64,000 bases of DNA from Hysterium pulicare CBS 123377 (GCA_000467715.1 AJFK01000534.1:43591-107590); one strand, 5' to 3'; counted from the first letter of the stretch, positions 11,401-24,691 are shown. The notes: generated by a model not told the origin, from the letters alone. Numbers and translations are program-made.

Positions 11401-14400
11401 AGTACTCAATAACAGGAATCTTGGATTCGTCATCGCCGTAGACGTCTCGAAGCAAGGATTTGATATGGTTGCTGTGGATACCATCCAAAATGTCCTTGAT
11501 GGGCTCATCGACGATTGTGGAGTATTTCACAGCCATGGGGCCCTGCAAAATACAGGTTCGACCGACATCTTGATCAACTACGGCTTCAAGATCCTCAGAT
11601 TGCCAAAGCGAATCTTTCTTGAAAAAGAATTCGAAGGTATCATCGAGAACTGGAACGAAAGGAACTGGTTTCTGCCCGCGTCGTTGGCAAAGCATGAGAA
11701 AGTGCTGAACATCCTGAGCGTTGATGAGTTGGCTATTAGCTTCAGAATACTCCTTGAGAACTTTATCCACCGTTGGATATGGGTCGGTTAGCTCGTCATA
11801 GCTCTGAATCATCGATTCTCGATCAGCCTTGGAGAAGCGCTCCTCTAGACGTCGGATAAAATCGCCGGTAAGACGCTTCAAACTCGGGTCGATCCACCGT
11901 TCCTCGTGCTTGACATACATCAGGTCAACCATGCGCCTGACTACTTCACCGTAAGTCATGTCTTCGAGATCCACGGACTCGCCTGCAGAATTCCTTCCAA
12001 ACCAGACTTTCTGGAAGTCGTTGTTGAGCTTCTTGATGATGTATTCACGCATCTTCTTGAGCTCTGGGACGCGTTTAGCCTTGTCGAGACTGAAGATCTT
12101 CTGATCCATCTCGTGCCAGAACAGAACACCACGGGTTGCCAGCTTGTGGATCGGCTCGCCCATTTCGGAACGAACAGTGATCACACCTCCGGCAGGGCCC
12201 TTATAAGTCTTCTCCCACTCGCTGTCATCAAGACCAGGAGCATCTACGATCGCCTTCTTGGCATTCTTTGATGTATGCGCCTCCTTGGCAGTCATCATAC
12301 GGCTACCGAACATGCATCCATCGAATGGCATTGGAGGGTAACCAAATCGAGAGGACCATGTTCCAGTAAGATAGGGATAGGTATCCTCAGCACCACCAAA
12401 ACCGCTACCTGCAATAAGAACAAGGTTTTCACACTTCCGAATCCTGCCGTACATCTGCAGAATGGGTTGATGGAAGTCTTCGAACGAGTGATGTCCACCA
12501 CCGCGACCCCCAGTCCATTGCATGATGACTGGGAAGGTAGGATTCGCTTTTGCGATGTTGATTGTTTGTTGAATGGCTTCGACTGATCCTGGTTTGAAAG
12601 CAATATGCTTAATACCTAGAGTTTCGATATATTCGTTCGCTACCTCAATCGATGGAACACCAGCACCAATGGTGAGACCCTCGATGGGAACACCATCTGC
12701 GCGCAGCTTCCCAATTAACGGAATCTGCCATGCCATTGCACGAGGATTGACATAGATCAAGTTGATCGTAATACCACGACCAGCGGGAATGACTTTCTCA
12801 ATCTTGGAAATGGCTTCGGTCATGGTTCTCTCGTTGTAATATCCACCGCCAGCAAGTTCGATCTCGTAGCCAGCATTCATGGTAGCTGCGACGAAATCCC
12901 ATGGTACTGTGCATGGCGTCATGCCTGCTACCAAGACTGGGGGCAATCCAAGCATTCGGCTCATCTTGGTGTCAACGAAGGTTTGACCGGCAGAAGTCTT
13001 TACGAGTCTCGGGCCATGTTCTCTCACCCAGTCCGTAGCATATTTGACAGCATGATCCTCATCTCTGTCAAATATCTCCGGTTTGTAGCCAACTTCGGCA
13101 TTGGTGCCATCCATTGCGCCGGCGAGAATGACACGAACGCCAGTACCATCTTTGTTACGGTTAGTGAGGACTCCGAGGCCGGAGATGCCACCTGGACCAA
13201 AGTCAAGGATATGAGTTGCATGGGGGAAGACGGTGGCCTTCTCCCAATTGACAGGATCATTCGTGATCATCCGGACAAGACTTGGGACGATATTGTCGAG
13301 ACCTTCTTCGCGAATGTCCTTGCCCGTGTTCGTGTCATACATCGGTATTCCGAGGCTGTCACCACTAATTTTGATATCTTTCAGGTCCTCCTCGAGCTGC
13401 TTCGTCGCCTCTGCGAGATAGGGACTATGGAATGGCGCAGTGATTGGTAAGAATCGGTTTACAAAGCGAACCTTACGATCCGTAAATGGAATTCTAGTTT
13501 GATCTAGGCCAGTGGGTGCTTTAACTTTCCGCAATCTCAAGTTTAGACCATAGAGAGAGATTGGAGGACCTGTAACGACGAAATTGCGAGCGCTATTGAC
13601 AAGTGAGATGCCAATGTGCCGGTCCTTTGGCAAATGCTGATTGGTGGCATCAATGTGGTCTTGAACTGCTTTCCTCGAGAGATCACGGATTGAAAGCATA
13701 GGCGTTGGCGTGCCCTCGCCATTGTCGACAGAGTCCTGAAGAATGGTTGGAGCCAGCGATGTGCGGGGATAAGCTTGCTGGCTTCGTGATCCGATCCAGA
13801 AGAGAATTGTGACGGCATTCTTGGCAGCATGTTCGAAAGTCTCCCAGTTCTTTGCTTCAGCGATGGCCGCAGCTGTAACAACACCTTGCGAGTGACCAGT
13901 GGTACCGGATAGCCTCTCACGGACATGGCCTGGATGACAGCCGAGAACTCTGCAAGTGACAACGTAATGCGCCAATTGAGTTAGGCCTATCAAGGGCAGG
14001 CTGACTGGCGCAGAAACTAAATAATCGGTATCGGGTTGGGAATCCTTGTTGTTTAGCCATCGCATTACATCTAAGCCTTTCGAGTACAGCTTCTCTGCGC
14101 GTGGATCGCGCGCTAGGGCTTGGAGGTGAGCTGCCTCGGCGGCAATGAAATCTTCCACGAAAGAGGGGTATGTGTTGTAAATCTCGCGGAGCTCTTCAAA
14201 GTATTCCTCGATGTTTCCCTGGCCTCCCAAGACAGCGTAAATGAGAGCATTTTCATCGGCAGCTTCTCGGAAAAGCGCTGATTCGTGGTATCGGATTGGC
14301 CTTTCAACAGCTGCACGAGCAGCATAGTATGATCGGACGGTAATCAGCTTCTTCTGCTGAATTCCAGGCAATGAAGCCGCCAAAGCATGTACTTCATTCC

Positions 14401-14734
14401 CAAGGAGAAAGGCTCGCTCAAACTCTGTTACGACGAGCTTGAGGACCTCCTCGTAGGACCCGGGGTCATCTCCCTCTTCTACCTCTTGAGCAATGAAGCC
14501 AAGGTATCTCGCCACCAGCTCGGCTACTGACGAGGGTTCGTCATCCTGGGCTAACTCGTCGGTTGGTTCGGGGAGGGTTGCCACGAAGGCATCCTTCAAT
14601 TGCTGGGCATTGAAGTGGAGGGCGGTGGGAATAAGGAGGGTGTGTTCAAGTGAGCCATGAGAGAGGACGAGGGGCCGGAGAGACGCCTGAGATCGCGGCG
14701 TGGAGATGCCGGTCTGAGGACCAGAACCGTACAT
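8428..14734 (-). CDS. fas1: Fatty acid synthase subunit beta
   Basis: Exons 14734-9559 and 9509-8428 flank a 49-nt intron and encode 2085 residues, close to yeast Fas1 (about 2050). Domains in order: acetyltransferase with GTTGHSQGV (nucleophile Ser282), FMN-dependent enoyl reductase ([14 protein letters not shown] and [12 protein letters not shown]), dehydratase including a hot-dog MaoC part ([10 protein letters not shown]), and malonyl/palmitoyl transferase whose nucleophile is in [10 protein letters not shown] (about Ser1832). The last of these is mostly in exon 2. Beta and alpha chains form the cytosolic alpha6-beta6 complex making C16/C18 acyl-CoA. I start at the ATG at 14734 (MYGSGPQTG); the frame is open a little further upstream but without an ATG, and a splice acceptor lies just before it. 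N-terminal wording, full domain set and the neighbouring alpha subunit suggest the primary-metabolism enzyme rather than a secondary-metabolite FAS. Confidence 0.97.
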
Positions 14735-14742
14735 GACGGGAA

Positions 14743-14885
14743 CTAGAGGGGTGGGCAATTAGGATAGACTGTTGAGGATGTGTGAGTGATGCCCACGACA
14801 ATTGTCGCCACGCTCAATGGGAAGTGGGTAGCAATCTGGCAAACAGACTACCAAATGGGGACTGGGGGGTATTGTCTCCACGTAC
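14743..14885 (-). other. Probable 5'-UTR intron of fas1
   Basis: On the minus strand a strong donor (AAAG/GTACGT) at 14885 pairs with an acceptor (CTCTAG) ending at 14743, with a CCTAAT branch-like element in between. Splicing would place the start codon 8 nt downstream of the junction. The upstream exon shows no in-frame ATG, so the intron would be untranslated. Confidence 0.55.
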
Positions 14886-15252
14886 CTTTCTACAATCAGG
14901 TAGAAGCGAATCAACCTGATGTTTCGCTCGGGAATTCGCAGTGACTGCTTTTCGGCAGCTCCCTTGCTGTAGACTGCGCCGCTTGCTCGATGGACGAGAA
15001 GTCGGCTGACAGATAATAGAAAGAAAGAAGGACTTGTGAGAAGGTATGAGAAGAAGAGGTGAGGAAGGTGAGTGAGAGAGAGAGAGACAGATAAGTCGGC
15101 GGAATGGATGTTCTGGTGGTGCGTAATAAGAAGACGGGTGTGTTGGGCGTAGTCGACTCGACTTTTTCGGAGCGCGAGGCCAGAGCTCTACGACGGGACC
15201 ATGGCTGAAGCGCTAGCGTTGGGGGTGGGAATTTCGGTTGAGGGACCTGCAG

Positions 15253-15296
15253 TATGTACCTATGTATGTATGTATGTATGTATGTATGTATGTATG
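15253..15296. repeat. TATG tetranucleotide microsatellite
   Basis: About ten copies of a TATG unit, with one interruption near the left end, lie in the fas1-fas2 promoter. Confidence 0.95.
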
Positions 15297-15954
15297 CACC
15301 TAACGCCCTACATCCCAAGGCAACGAGGCTACAGTACATTGAATATACCTGCCTAGGCATGGGCTTTCTTATCAGCAATAGGTAGGCACTCCGCATACTA
15401 ATCAACACTTCATGCTGTACGCAAGCCAGCAGGCGTTGAACTGCAGCCGTCGTGACTATTGCCGCACTCGTCCAGCACTACCCAGGGATTCCGTAGCCGA
15501 GATTCGTTTGTTGGGCGGAGTTGAGCTCAGGCCGCAGGGGCAGGTGTGTTTGGTGACGACCCCGGGCTTCTCAACACAACCACTTTTCTCCGCCTGCACC
15601 CTCACCAAGATAACCCTTCCGAGCGTTGGGCCATATCTTCCTGCTTCTCCCGTTGTCCGGCTTGCTATCTATCAGTCCATCGTCCGTGTGTTGAGCCCCG
15701 TGGTGTACGAAACTCAATCCCTCTCCTCCTCGCCCCATCTACCCGTAATAATTTCATCCGCCGTTCCACCCCCAACACCATCACCAACACCACCACCCGT
15801 ACCTCCTCCTCTCTACTTGACGTCGAGGACTTCCCTTCCTTTCTGCCTCTATGAGTGCTTAGACCCTAATAATCTTCCATTGACTTGTTCATACTCCTCC
15901 ATATACCCCCAAACCCTTTTTTTTTTCTCTGCAGCACCGCCGCATCCTGCCAAC

Positions 15955-18900
15955 ATGCGTCCCGAGGTCGAGCAGGAGCTCTCCCATACCCTCCTTATTG
16001 AGCTTCTAGCATATCAGTTTGCCTCTCCAGTGAGGTGGATTGAGACGCAAGATGTCATTCTCGGCGAGAAGACGACCGAGCGGATCGTCGAAATTGGTCC
16101 TGCCGATACCCTTGGTGTAATGGCCAAGCGGACATTGGCCTCCAAGTACGAAGCTCACGATGCCGCTCTTTCGGTTCAGCGACAGATTCTATGCTATAAC
16201 AAGGACCCAAAGGATATCTACTATGATGTAGACCCCGTGGAGGAGGAGCCAGAGCCGGCAGCTTCTGGCGGCGGAGATTCAGCACCTGCAGCATCTTCGT
16301 CGGCACCAGCTCCGGCATCCGCACAAGTTGCCGCGCCTCCAGCGGCGAGTGCAGGGCCAGCCGCTCAAATTCCGGATGCACCAGTCACAGCAACGGATAT
16401 TTTACGAGTATTGGTCGCTCAGAAGCTGAAGAAGCCTCTGCTAGATATCCCCTTAAGCAAAGCTATCAAGGATTTAGTTGGAGGTCAGCAAAATTGAAAC
16501 TTTGAATGTGATCTCATTAGCTAACTAAACATGCGACAGGTAAATCAACCCTCCAGAATGAAATCCTCGGAGATCTGGGCAAAGAATTTGGCTCAACCCC
16601 GGAAAAACCAGAAGATACCCCCTTAGACGAGCTCGGTGCTTCGATGCAGGCAACCTTCAATGGTCAGCTTGGAAAACAATCGTCTTCGCTCATTGCTCGA
16701 ATGGTCTCGTCGAAGATGCCCGGTGGCTTCAATATCACAGCTGTGCGAAAACACTTAGAGACGCGGTGGGGCCTTGGGCCTGGAAGACAAGACGGTGTTT
16801 TGCTGTTGGCCCTCACAAATGAGCCGGCAGCACGTCTTGGTTCCGAAAACGACGGAAAAGCATGGCTAGACGACATGTCAAACAAGTATGCTGCTCAGGC
16901 TGGAATCAGCTTGTCTGCTCCATCTGCCGGCGGAGACGTTGGTGGTGGTGCAGGAGGCATGATGATGGACCCTGCAGCCATCGATGCATTGACGAAAGAC
17001 CAAAGAGCTCTTTTCAAGCAACAGTTGGAACTTTTTGCGCGGTATCTCAAGATGGACCTCCGTGCGGGAGACAAGGCTTTCGTTGGATCACAGAAAGCGT
17101 CTGCTGCACTCCAAGCCCAGCTGGATCTATGGAATGCCGAGCACGGTGACTTCTACGCGTCCGGCATCGAACCCCAATTCACAGCTCTCAAGGCTCGAGT
17201 TTACGATTCCTCCTGGAACTGGGCTCGCCAAGATGCTCTCAGCATGTACTACGACATCATTTTCGGTAGACTAAAAGCTGTGGACCGTGAGATCGTTAGC
17301 CGGTGCATTAACATCATGAACCGTTCAAATCCCCTTCTACTGGACTTCATGCAGTACCACATCGACCACTGCCCTACCGAACGAGGCGAGACTTACGAAC
17401 TTGCGAAAGAGCTTGGCCAACAGCTCATTGAGAACTGCAAGGATGTCCTGAACGAAGCCCCGGTATTCAAAGATGTTGCCGTACCAACAGCGCCACACCT
17501 TGACATTGATGGCCGCGGCAATATGAACTACGCCGAAGTTCCCAGACCCAGTGTCAGAAAACTAGAGCACTACGTTAAGGAGATGGCTGAAGGAGGCAAG
17601 CTCTCGGAGTATGGAAACCGAACAAAGGTTCAGAACGACCTTCAGCGAATCTACAAGCTCATTCGTCAGCAACACAAGCTCTCCAAGTCTTCGCAATTAC
17701 AGATCAAGACCCTCTACAGCAATGTCATTCGGTCTCTATCCATGAACGAGGGCCAGATCATGCCTAATGAGAATGGTAAGGCCGTGAACGGGTCTGGTAA
17801 GAAGGGAAAGAATGGTCGTCTTCACGGTTCCATGAAGCAAGGGAAGGTTGAAACTATTCCTTTCCTCCACTTGAAGAGAAAAGACGAACACGGCTGGGAG
17901 TACAGCAAGAAGTTGACGGGCGTTTACCTCGAAGGACTAGAGAACGCTGCCAAATCTGGTGTCAGCTTCCAGGGCAAGAATGCACTCATGACCGGTGCAG
18001 GTGCCGGATCTATTGGCGCTGAAGTCCTCCAGGGATTGATTAGTGGTGGAGCCAAGGTTGTGGTCACCACATCCCGATTCTCACGAGAGGTCAATGAGTA
18101 CTATCAAGCAATGTACTCTCGCTATGGCGCTCGTGGTTCACAGCTTATTGTCGTTCCATTCAACCAAGGAAGCAAGCAAGACGTGGAGGCATTGGTTGAG
18201 TACATCTTCGACAATAAGAAGGGTCTTGGATGGGATCTGGACTACGTCGTTCCCTTCGCTGCCATCTCCGAGAATGGCCGCGAGATTGACGGACTAGACT
18301 CGAAATCCGAGCTCGCTCATCGCATCATGTTGACCAACCTTCTCCGGTTGCTAGGCTGTGTCAAGTCCCACAAGCAAGCCAATGGCTTCGAAACCAGACC
18401 TGCTCAAGTCATCCTACCGCTTTCCCCTAATCATGGTACCTTTGGCAACGACGGTATGTACGCAGAGTCGAAGATTGCGCTCGAGACCCTTTTTACAAGA
18501 TGGCATTCCGAGAGCTGGGGCAGCTTCCTTACCATTTGTGGAGCTGTCATTGGTTGGACTCGTGGTACTGGTCTTATGGCTGGCAACAACGTTGTCGCTG
18601 AAGGCATTGAAAAGTACGGCGTGCGCACATTCTCTCAGCAAGAGATGGCCTTCAACTTGCTCGGCCTCATGGCTCCTCCCATCGTCAACTTATGTCAGGT
18701 CGAACCTGTCTGGGCAGATTTGAACGGTGGTTTCCAATATATCCCCAACCTTAAGGACCTCATGATGGATCTTCGAAAAGAATATACGGAGACCAGTGAG
18801 GTTCGCAAGGCCGTCATCAAGGAGAATGCCATCGAGAATAAGATCATCAACGGCGAAGCGAGCGAGGCGCTATACAAGAAGGCAACTATCCAGCCTAGGG

Positions 18901-21658
18901 CCAACCTGAAGTTCGACTTCCCCAAGATCCCTGATTGGGAAACAGAAGTTAAGCCACTCAACGCAAATTTGAAGGGTATGGTAGACCTTGAGAAGGTAGT
19001 CGTTGTTACCGGTTTCGCTGAAGTGGGGCCTTGGGGTAACTCTAGAACTCGATGGGAGATGGAAGCTCATGGCCAGTTTTCTCTCGAAGGCTGCGTGGAA
19101 ATGGCCTGGATTATGGGCCTCATCAAGAACCACAACGGTCCTCTCAAAGGCAAAAGCTACTCTGGTTGGGTCGACGCCAAGACCGGCGAACCAGTCGATG
19201 ACAAAGATGTCAAGTCCAAATACGAGAAGCACATCCTTGACCACTCCGGTATTCGTTTGATTGAGCCCGAACTCTTCAATGGCTATGATCCAAAGAAGAA
19301 GCAACTTTTACAGGAGATCCAGATCGAAGAAGACCTTGATCCCTTTGAAGCTTCCAAGGAGACGGCAGAGGAATTCAGACGCGAGCATGGCGATAAGGTT
19401 GAGATTTTTGAGATCTCCGACTCTGGCGAGTACACTGTCCGTCTAAAGAAGGGCGCCACCCTCCTCATCCCTAAGGCTCTTCGATTCGACCGTCTTGTTG
19501 CAGGCCAAATTCCTACTGGTTGGGACGCTCGTAAGTATGGCGTCCCCGAAGATATTATCTCTCAAGTCGATCCCGTTACCCTCTTCGTCCTTGTGTCTAC
19601 GGCAGAGGCTCTCCTCTCATCTGGTATTACTGATCCTTACGAATTTTATAAATATGTCCACATATCCCAGGTCGGTAATTGTATCGGTTCTGGTATCGGT
19701 GGCACGACTGCTCTCCGAGGCATGTACAAGGACAGGTTCCTCGACAGGCCTCTTCAGAAGGATATTCTCCAGGAGTCTTTCATCAACACCATGAGTGCTT
19801 GGGTCAACATGCTACTCCTCTCATCCACTGGCCCTATCAAAACCCCAGTTGGTGCCTGTGCAACTGCCGTTGAATCCATTGATATTGGCTACGACACCAT
19901 TGTTGAGGGCAAGGCTCGTGTGTGCTTCGTCGGTGGTTTCGATGACTTCCAAGAAGAAGGTTCTTACGAGTTCGCCAACATGAAAGCCACTAGCAATGCC
20001 GAGGATGAATTCGCTCACGGACGCACACCAAAGGAAATGTCGCGACCGACTACCACAACCAGGAACGGTTTCATGGAGTCGCAAGGCTGCGGTATGCAAG
20101 TGATCATGGATGCGAAGCTCGCACTGGATATGGGTGTTCCAATCTATGGTATCCTTGGCTTCACCGCCACGGCTACCGATAAGATTGGTCGGTCTGTCCC
20201 TGCTCCCGGTAAAGGTGTTCTTACGACCGCTCGTGAGATGCCATCAAAGTTCCCATCGCCGCTCCTCGATATCAAATACCGAAAGAGACAGATGGATCTC
20301 CGCCGCCGTCAAATCAAGCAGTGGCAAGAGGCAGAGTATCACTACCTTCAAGAGGAGGTTGCTGCCCTGAAAAACTCTGGTGAAGCCTTCAGTGAGTCTG
20401 AATACATGCAAGACCGTGCTGCACACATCGACCGTGAAGCCAAGCGACAAGAGAAGGATGCTTTGAACAGCCTAGGCAACAATTTCTGGAAACAAGATCC
20501 GCGTATTGCTCCTCTCCGTGGAGCTCTTGCTACATGGGGTCTCACTATCGATGACCTCGACGTGGCATCCTTCCACGGAACATCGACCGTCGCTAACGAC
20601 AAGAACGAATCCTCCGTGCTCTGCAGTCAGATGAAACATTTGGGTCGAGCCAAGGGCAACGCCCTTCTCGGTATCTTCCAGAAGTATCTGACGGGTCACC
20701 CTAAAGGTGCTGCTGGTGCCTGGATGTTCAACGGATGTCTGCAAGTGCTAAATACTGGGCTTGTGCCTGGAAATCGTAACGCGGACAACGTTGATAAAGT
20801 CATGGAGCAATTCGACTACATCGTCTATCCCTCCCGAACCATCCAGACTGATGGTGTGAAGGCGTTCTCAGTCACTTCCTTCGGCTTCGGCCAAAAAGGT
20901 GCTCAGGCTATTGGTATCCACCCCAAGTATCTTTTCGCTACACTCGACCACACACAGTATGCTACCTACAAGCAGAAGGTCGAAGCGAGGCAGAAGAAAG
21001 CGTACAGATACTTCCACGACGGTCTCATCAACAACACAATGTTCCGTGCTAAGGACAAATCACCATACGAGGAGGCACAGATGGAGAATGTCTTCTTGAA
21101 CCCACAGGCTCGTGTTGCGGTCGATAAGAAATCCGCACTGTATACCTATTCATCCACTCACAAATCAGTCTCCGACCCAAAGACGGAGGAGACAAGAAAG
21201 ATGGTGGAATCCCTTGCCAAAGCGACCGCTACCGAGAATTCAAAGATCGGTGTGGACGTTGAGAGCGTCCAGGCTATCAACATCGACAACGATACCTTCA
21301 TCGAGCGTAACTTCACCGCCAGCGAGCAGAAGTACTGCCGTGATGCCGCCAGCCCACAGGCGAGCTTTGCAGGTAGGTGGTCTGCCAAGGAGGCCGTCTT
21401 CAAAAGCTTGGGTGTGCAAGGAAAGGGTGCGGGTGCACCATTAAAGGACATTGAAGTTGTCAATGATGATACGGGAGCGCCAATCGTTAAGGTAAGCTAT
21501 CCTGATACCCCTACCTGATTGAACGGAATGCTAATCTGAATCCACAGTTGTATGGCGAAGCCGAGAAAGCGGCTAAACAGGCTGGCGTCAAGAAGGTCAG
21601 TGTCAGCATTAGCCATAGCGATGAGCAGGCTATTGCCATCGCCGTTGCTTCTTTCTAG
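15955..21658 (+). CDS. fas2: Fatty acid synthase subunit alpha
   Basis: Three exons (15955-16483, 16540-21491, 21548-21658) give 1863 residues, close to yeast Fas2 (1887). The start [20 protein letters not shown] is the usual fungal alpha-subunit N-terminus. Domains in order: the alpha part of the malonyl/palmitoyl transferase fold; an Ala/Pro linker; the acyl carrier domain with phosphopantetheine Ser179 in [11 protein letters not shown]; the ketoreductase with [12 protein letters not shown] near residue 660; the ketosynthase with active Cys1283 in [10 protein letters not shown] and later [10 protein letters not shown]; and a C-terminal phosphopantetheinyl transferase ([20 protein letters not shown]) that charges the carrier. 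The last 36 residues are in exon 3. The first intron falls two codons before the phosphopantetheinylated serine. It is divergent from fas1 and acts with it. Confidence 0.97.
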
Positions 21659-22271
21659 ATATTATCTTAAGAAAGTGGCTCGACTGTAATGGATAGTGCG
21701 CTGTACGATGGCGAGCATAAGACGCTGCATGATAGACCAAAACAATGTTAGACGTAGAAGAGCCTGGGAGGGTGTAAGTCCATTCTTAATCTGTTGATTA
21801 TGCGCATCGTCCCCTTGGCGCTAGTTGGGCGGCGTTTCTTACCAGACGCAGGATCTCTCGTTTCAAATCGTTATTTAGCTCTTGTATATATACCTACGAC
21901 CGAAGTAAAAACCTAGACTAGTGTTTCTGCGAAGATTGAGATGCTTTAATCGTTACTTTTAATGACTAGCTTCTTTGGACTATGAGTGATTGTTCGCCGT
22001 AGTGGGTGCCCATTTCAAATCACTTTGGGTGGCTATCGGTACGCGACGTATGTATGAATAGCAAAAAGGGAGCTCACTTAATTCAAACTACTATGCTCCT
22101 AACAAGTAAAAATGATTCGAAAAGGTTCCCCCAAGATCAAGAAAAACCTTCCATGCAGTCCCCGTAACGCCAATATACACGACTCTCATATGGCTTCGAA
22201 AAAAGCTCATACCAACAACAGTATCACTTTATACCACTACAATCACGACTCACATGTCCGTCCAGTACTTT
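21659..22271. other. Convergent 3' region, fas2 / cut12-like
   Basis: 613 bp between two stop codons on opposite strands, AT-rich. It is most likely the two 3' untranslated regions. No gene is seen. Confidence 0.6.
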
Positions 22272-24691
22272 TTAATCCGCATTGGACGGCGCATTCCTAG
22301 CTCCCATCCTCTCAATATTACTCATGATCCTACTCTTCCCTCCACTCGTACTCCTATTCAACCCAGGAGCACCACCCTGATATCCGAATCCAGGGTTCCT
22401 CAATCCACTCGGTCTCGCAATACCGCTTGCACTACTAGGAGCGGCCATCCCACTACCACCGATCCCGGTAGGAGGCGGCGCCATGCTGACGCTCCTCCTC
22501 AATTCTTCTTGCTGTGCTTGCATCTCCATCTGCAATTGGAGCATCTGCTCTGCAGCCGCGACCAGCTCGCCCTTCTCCACGCGCTCGATTTCGAGTTCCT
22601 TGAGGATATCGGTATGGTCTGCACGTACGATCTTGAGTTGTTGCTCTAGGCCAGCGAGGCGTGCTTTCTGAGACTCGATTTCGGCTTGCTGCTCTTCCAT
22701 TCTCTTTCGATCCGCTTCATCAGTGGCAGCGGCGGCGGCTGTGGAATTGGGGTTGGTGTTAAGGTCTGAGGGAAGGACCTTGGAAAAGGTATTATCTTTG
22801 GCGGCTTGAAGGTCCTCGACTTGTTTTTCAAGTTTCTGGACTACTTCGCGGAGTTCCTTGTTCTTGTCATCAGCACGTTTCGAGTAGGTTTCCTTGAGCG
22901 TCTTGATCTTCCGTTCGTGTTTGGCTTTGTAGACTGTATGTAGCTCTCGCGATGCTTCGTTGACGCGCTCTGTGATGGTAGCCTGGACTTCTGCCTCGGT
23001 GAAGCGACGACCAGTGCCGTTGGGGTCGGCATCAATCATCATAGTCGTGTCGACGTATTTACTCTCGGCTTCGATAGCCCTGCCCTCGGCATCTAGGGCT
23101 TTAGCTTCAGCGTCTTCGGCTCTTCGCTCGGCCTCCTCGAATTTTCGGAGAAGAATCTCCCGCTCCTGTTCCTGTCGATTCATATCGTCTTGCACGTTCT
23201 TGAGTAGTTCTTGCACCTCCTCGCCCTTCTTCTTCCAGTCTTCCATCTGTCGGTCGGCATGTTCGCGAGCGCTACGTTCGTCGCGAAGGGCCTCTTGTGC
23301 TTCACCTACTCGACGCTCGGCGTTGTTTACCGCTTTCACGAGACTGTCGACTTCTGCTTCTTTGCCGGAGAGAGAAGCTGAGAGGGAGGAGATTTGAGAT
23401 TGAAATGAGGATTTCAGAGACTCAAGCTCGCGGATTGTAACTGTCGGGACGGATCGTGGGGTTGGTGGCGGAGGAAGCTCGAAGTCGAGAAGATTCATGA
23501 CATGACGCTTTTCCGCGGGCGTTGAAGGTACTAAGTGACCTCCTTTTGTGGGAGAGCGTTGGTTTTGTATGTAAGATAGGAGGTTGGATTCTGTTAAGGA
23601 TTTTGTGGGAGATTGGCGACCGCGTGCTGGAGAGCGGCGAGATGCGCCCGAGAAGGCTTCAATTTGTTGGGTGAAATCTAAAAGAAGATTCGTGGTATCA
23701 TTGTCTCCAGTCGGAGCATAGTGATTGCGGCGTGGAGTAGGTGACGGTGTTCGATCTTGATTCCTTCGTACAGTGCTTGGAGTCATTTGTACCCGTCCTC
23801 TTGGAGTCGCCTGGGTTTACCACATTAGCTCGAACAATCTAAGAGCTCGTTTCATACATGTCAACTCACCTGATCGAATAATGAGTGTTTTGTTGGGCTT
23901 CCTCGCATCACAGAGAATTTGGTCATATCCACGTTAGGGACCGCCGAGAATGCGCTGAAGCATGTATCATCGATTGTCATTGATGTAGCATCTGGATTGA
24001 AGTCCGCATCACCACTGTCTGAGATGCTTTCCTGACTTCCCGATTGTATCTCTGGCTGAAATTCAAGACTCTCACTGTGTGTCTCCGCCATAATCCTCAT
24101 CGCGATCGTCAATCCTTCGTTCTCTCGTAGCGCGGAATTTGTTCGTTCTAAGATTGGTCGCTTCGCAGGAGATGGGTTCGTATCTGGTGTAGTAGAGCGA
24201 GACGATTTAGCTGGCTGAAGCTCGGCCTGGTCGGGAGATGCGCGCTTCGTGGGGGACAATCTCGACGGCGATGTTCGGTCGCGAGAAGAACTGCTCAGAG
24301 CAGATTCAGGTCGATCTAGTGGTACATGTTTTATAGGTGAAACTTTCTTGGGACTATTTCGTTCTTGACTTGAACGGCCAAGAGTCGCATCCGCATGGTC
24401 GTCGAAAAATTGCCTTGAAGGAGATTGCTTGATTGGCGAAATCTTCTCCTTCGGCCCCAAAGTCTTCGATGGCGAGGATATTTTGAACGCAGACTGTGGA
24501 ACTTCGCCATCGAACATGCCAGATTTGCTTGGAGTTGAAGTCGCATTGACTGGCGGGATATTTTCTTGGTCGCCTTCGACGTTGGCGATGAAGGGCGAAC
24601 TGGGAGGGTCGTGCCAGGTAATATCATCCTCTTCCGTGGCAGGTAGAGAATTGACTGTATGCGAAGATAGTGGCGACAATGGGTTAGACAT
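22272..24691 (-). CDS. cut12: Spindle pole body-associated protein, Cut12 family
   Basis: Exons 24691-23870 and 23810-22272, joined in phase 0 by a GTGAGT...CAG intron, encode 786 residues. The N-terminal 270 residues are disordered with repeated Ser-Pro/Thr-Pro sites (SPSK, SPIKQSPSR, SPTKR), likely kinase targets. A conserved block follows (DDTCFSAFSAVPNVDMTKF, then RGSPTKHSLFDQ), and after the splice DTTNLLLDFTQQIEAF. Residues of roughly 400-700 form long coiled coils rich in Glu/Arg/Ala. The C-terminus is Gly/Ser-rich. This organisation matches the Pfam family named after S. pombe Cut12, a spindle pole body component linked to Polo-kinase activation at mitotic entry; the Aspergillus relative is snaD. 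The family name is from recalled similarity of the conserved block. The start is the first ATG in a good context (AACAACC/ATG). Confidence 0.8.

Larger units (their letters stand above)
14735..15954. promoter_or_regulatory. Shared divergent promoter of fas1 and fas2
   Basis: 1.2 kb separates the two ATGs. The arrangement would let one set of factors set equal subunit levels, since the complex needs a 1:1 ratio; that is inference. Seen in the sequence: a GA-rich run (15071-15088), a TATG microsatellite (15253-15296), and long CT-rich tracts upstream of fas2 ending in a splice-acceptor-like CTCTGCAG about 20 nt before its ATG. I could not recognise a specific transcription-factor site with confidence. 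Confidence 0.75.

Noticed and set aside
8428-21658. A secondary-metabolite (sterigmatocystin/aflatoxin-like) fatty acid synthase pair
   Set aside because: N-terminal sequences and full domain sets match the primary-metabolism enzymes, and no polyketide synthase, P450 or pathway regulator lies nearby.
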